Assembly (NCBI RefSeq): GCF_000472785.1
Contig: NZ_AXAL01000001.1
Coordinates: 688,078-752,077, forward strand
Reading direction: 5' to 3'
Origin: Mesorhizobium loti CJ3sym
GTDB taxonomy: Bacteria > Pseudomonadota > Alphaproteobacteria > Rhizobiales > Rhizobiaceae
Length of the DNA: 64,000 nucleotides
In this document: in pieces, positions 63,416 through 64,000 of the stretch
Numbering within the stretch: position 1 is the stretch's first letter
Layout: each line of letters opens with the position of its first letter
Notes under the pieces: generated by a model
The model's database searches: none
Seen by the model: only the letters and a program-made list of their open reading frames with translations
What the model was told of the DNA's origin: nothing
Translations under genes and position numbers: made by a program

Positions 63416-63439
63416 GAACGGGCGGTTCGCCGCCCGTTC
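63416..63439 (+). terminator. Hairpin between rpsR and rplI
   Basis: GAACGGGCGG-TTCG-CCGCCCGTTC: a perfect 10-base stem with a stable UUCG tetraloop. There is no T run, so it may be an attenuator or processing site rather than a full terminator. Confidence 0.6.
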
Positions 63440-63613
63440 CTATCGCCGGCCATGACGGGCATGACCGGTTTTAGGCATCAAATCCCGAGTTGAGGTCAAA
63501 ACCTCTAACTGCCGCGACAGGCAGGACAGCGACACCGGCGCCCAATGCGCGCCCAAGCTTCCTGACCTGTTCCATAGAATTTGGCGCTTGCGCCTAACAA
63601 AAGGAACAACATC

Positions 63614-64000
63614 ATGGACGTCATTCTTCTCGAACGCGTTTCCCGACTCGGCCAGATGGGCGACACCGTCAAGGTCAAGGACGGCTTTGCCCGCAATTTC
63701 CTGCTGCCGCAGGGGAAGGCGCTGCGCGCCAACGAAGCCAACAAGAAGAAGTTCGAAGGCCAGCGCGCCCAGCTTGAGGCGCGCAATCTCGAGCGCAAGT
63801 CGGAAGCCAGCCAGGTTGCCGAAAAGCTCGACGGCAAGAGCTTCATCGCCGTTCGCTCCGCCGGTGAAACCGGCCAGCTCTACGGCTCGGTGTCGACCCG
63901 CGACATCGCAGATCTGCTGATCGCGGAAGGCTTCACGGTCAACCGCAACCAGATCCTGCTCAATCAGCCGATCAAGACCATCGGTCTCACCAATGTGGCG
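63614..64000 (+). CDS. rplI: Ribosomal protein bL9, N-terminal part
   Basis: 129 codons are visible before the window ends. It starts [20 protein letters not shown], followed by the conserved [16 protein letters not shown] and the long connecting helix. bL9 binds 23S rRNA near the L1 stalk. AAAGGAAC precedes the ATG. It completes the rpsF-rpsR-rplI operon; the C-terminus lies beyond the window. Confidence 0.95.
   Translation, partial: MDVILLERVSRLGQMGDTVKVKDGFARNFLLPQGKALRANEANKKKFEGQRAQLEARNLERKSEASQVAEKLDGKSFIAVRSAGETGQLYGSVSTRDIADLLIAEGFTVNRNQILLNQPIKTIGLTNVA

Overview
The window is high-GC alphaproteobacterial chromosome, most likely Mesorhizobium or a close relative in the Rhizobiales. 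The reasons are a Ros/MucR-type regulator, a RopB/Omp25-type outer-membrane protein, RIME-like intergenic palindromes, and gene orders such as fabD-fabG-acpP-fabF-mltG-yicC-gmk and lptF-lptG-lptD-surA-pdxA-ksgA. No rRNA, tRNA, CRISPR array, transposase or phage gene was seen. Names rest on motifs and family resemblance read from the sequence; no database search was run.

1-8.4 kb: two small unknown genes, then a three-gene catabolic operon (diaminopropionate ammonia-lyase, carbamoylase-like hydrolase, M20 amidohydrolase) under a divergent Lrp/AsnC regulator, then an FAD monooxygenase and a molybdopterin oxidoreductase. 8.4-22.4 kb: accessory genes, including an ABC-F ATPase, a Ros-like regulator lacking two zinc ligands, an EamA exporter, a possible Fe(II)/2OG oxygenase facing a LysR regulator, a glycine-rich repeat protein below an AT-rich stretch, DinB, GST, ndk, and two divergent regulator/target pairs with clear palindromic operators (XRE/SnoaL-like and MarR/cupin). 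22.5-26.8 kb: a housekeeping run of SDR, uvrC, pgsA, moaD and moaE. 26.8-33.4 kb: Omp25-like protein, GST, histone-like Lys/Ala protein, a winged-helix regulator, LysE exporter, an MFS remnant, a secreted protein and rlmJ.

33.6-41.0 kb is the most interesting part. Six genes (KAS III, extended SDR, MBL-fold hydrolase, PaaK-like AMP ligase, GNAT-like protein, Rieske oxygenase) run on the minus strand, each joined to the next by a 4-base ATGA or GTGA overlap, and they converge on an ATP-grasp gene. This looks like a compact biosynthetic operon for an unidentified acyl-derived metabolite.

41.1-64 kb is core: holC and pepA, the LPS-export and envelope run lptF-lptG-lptD-surA-pdxA-ksgA, the fatty-acid/peptidoglycan/nucleotide run fabD to gmk, an LTA-synthase-like phosphotransferase, a TadG-like von Willebrand factor A protein, and the ribosomal operon rpsF-rpsR-rplI, cut by the window end.
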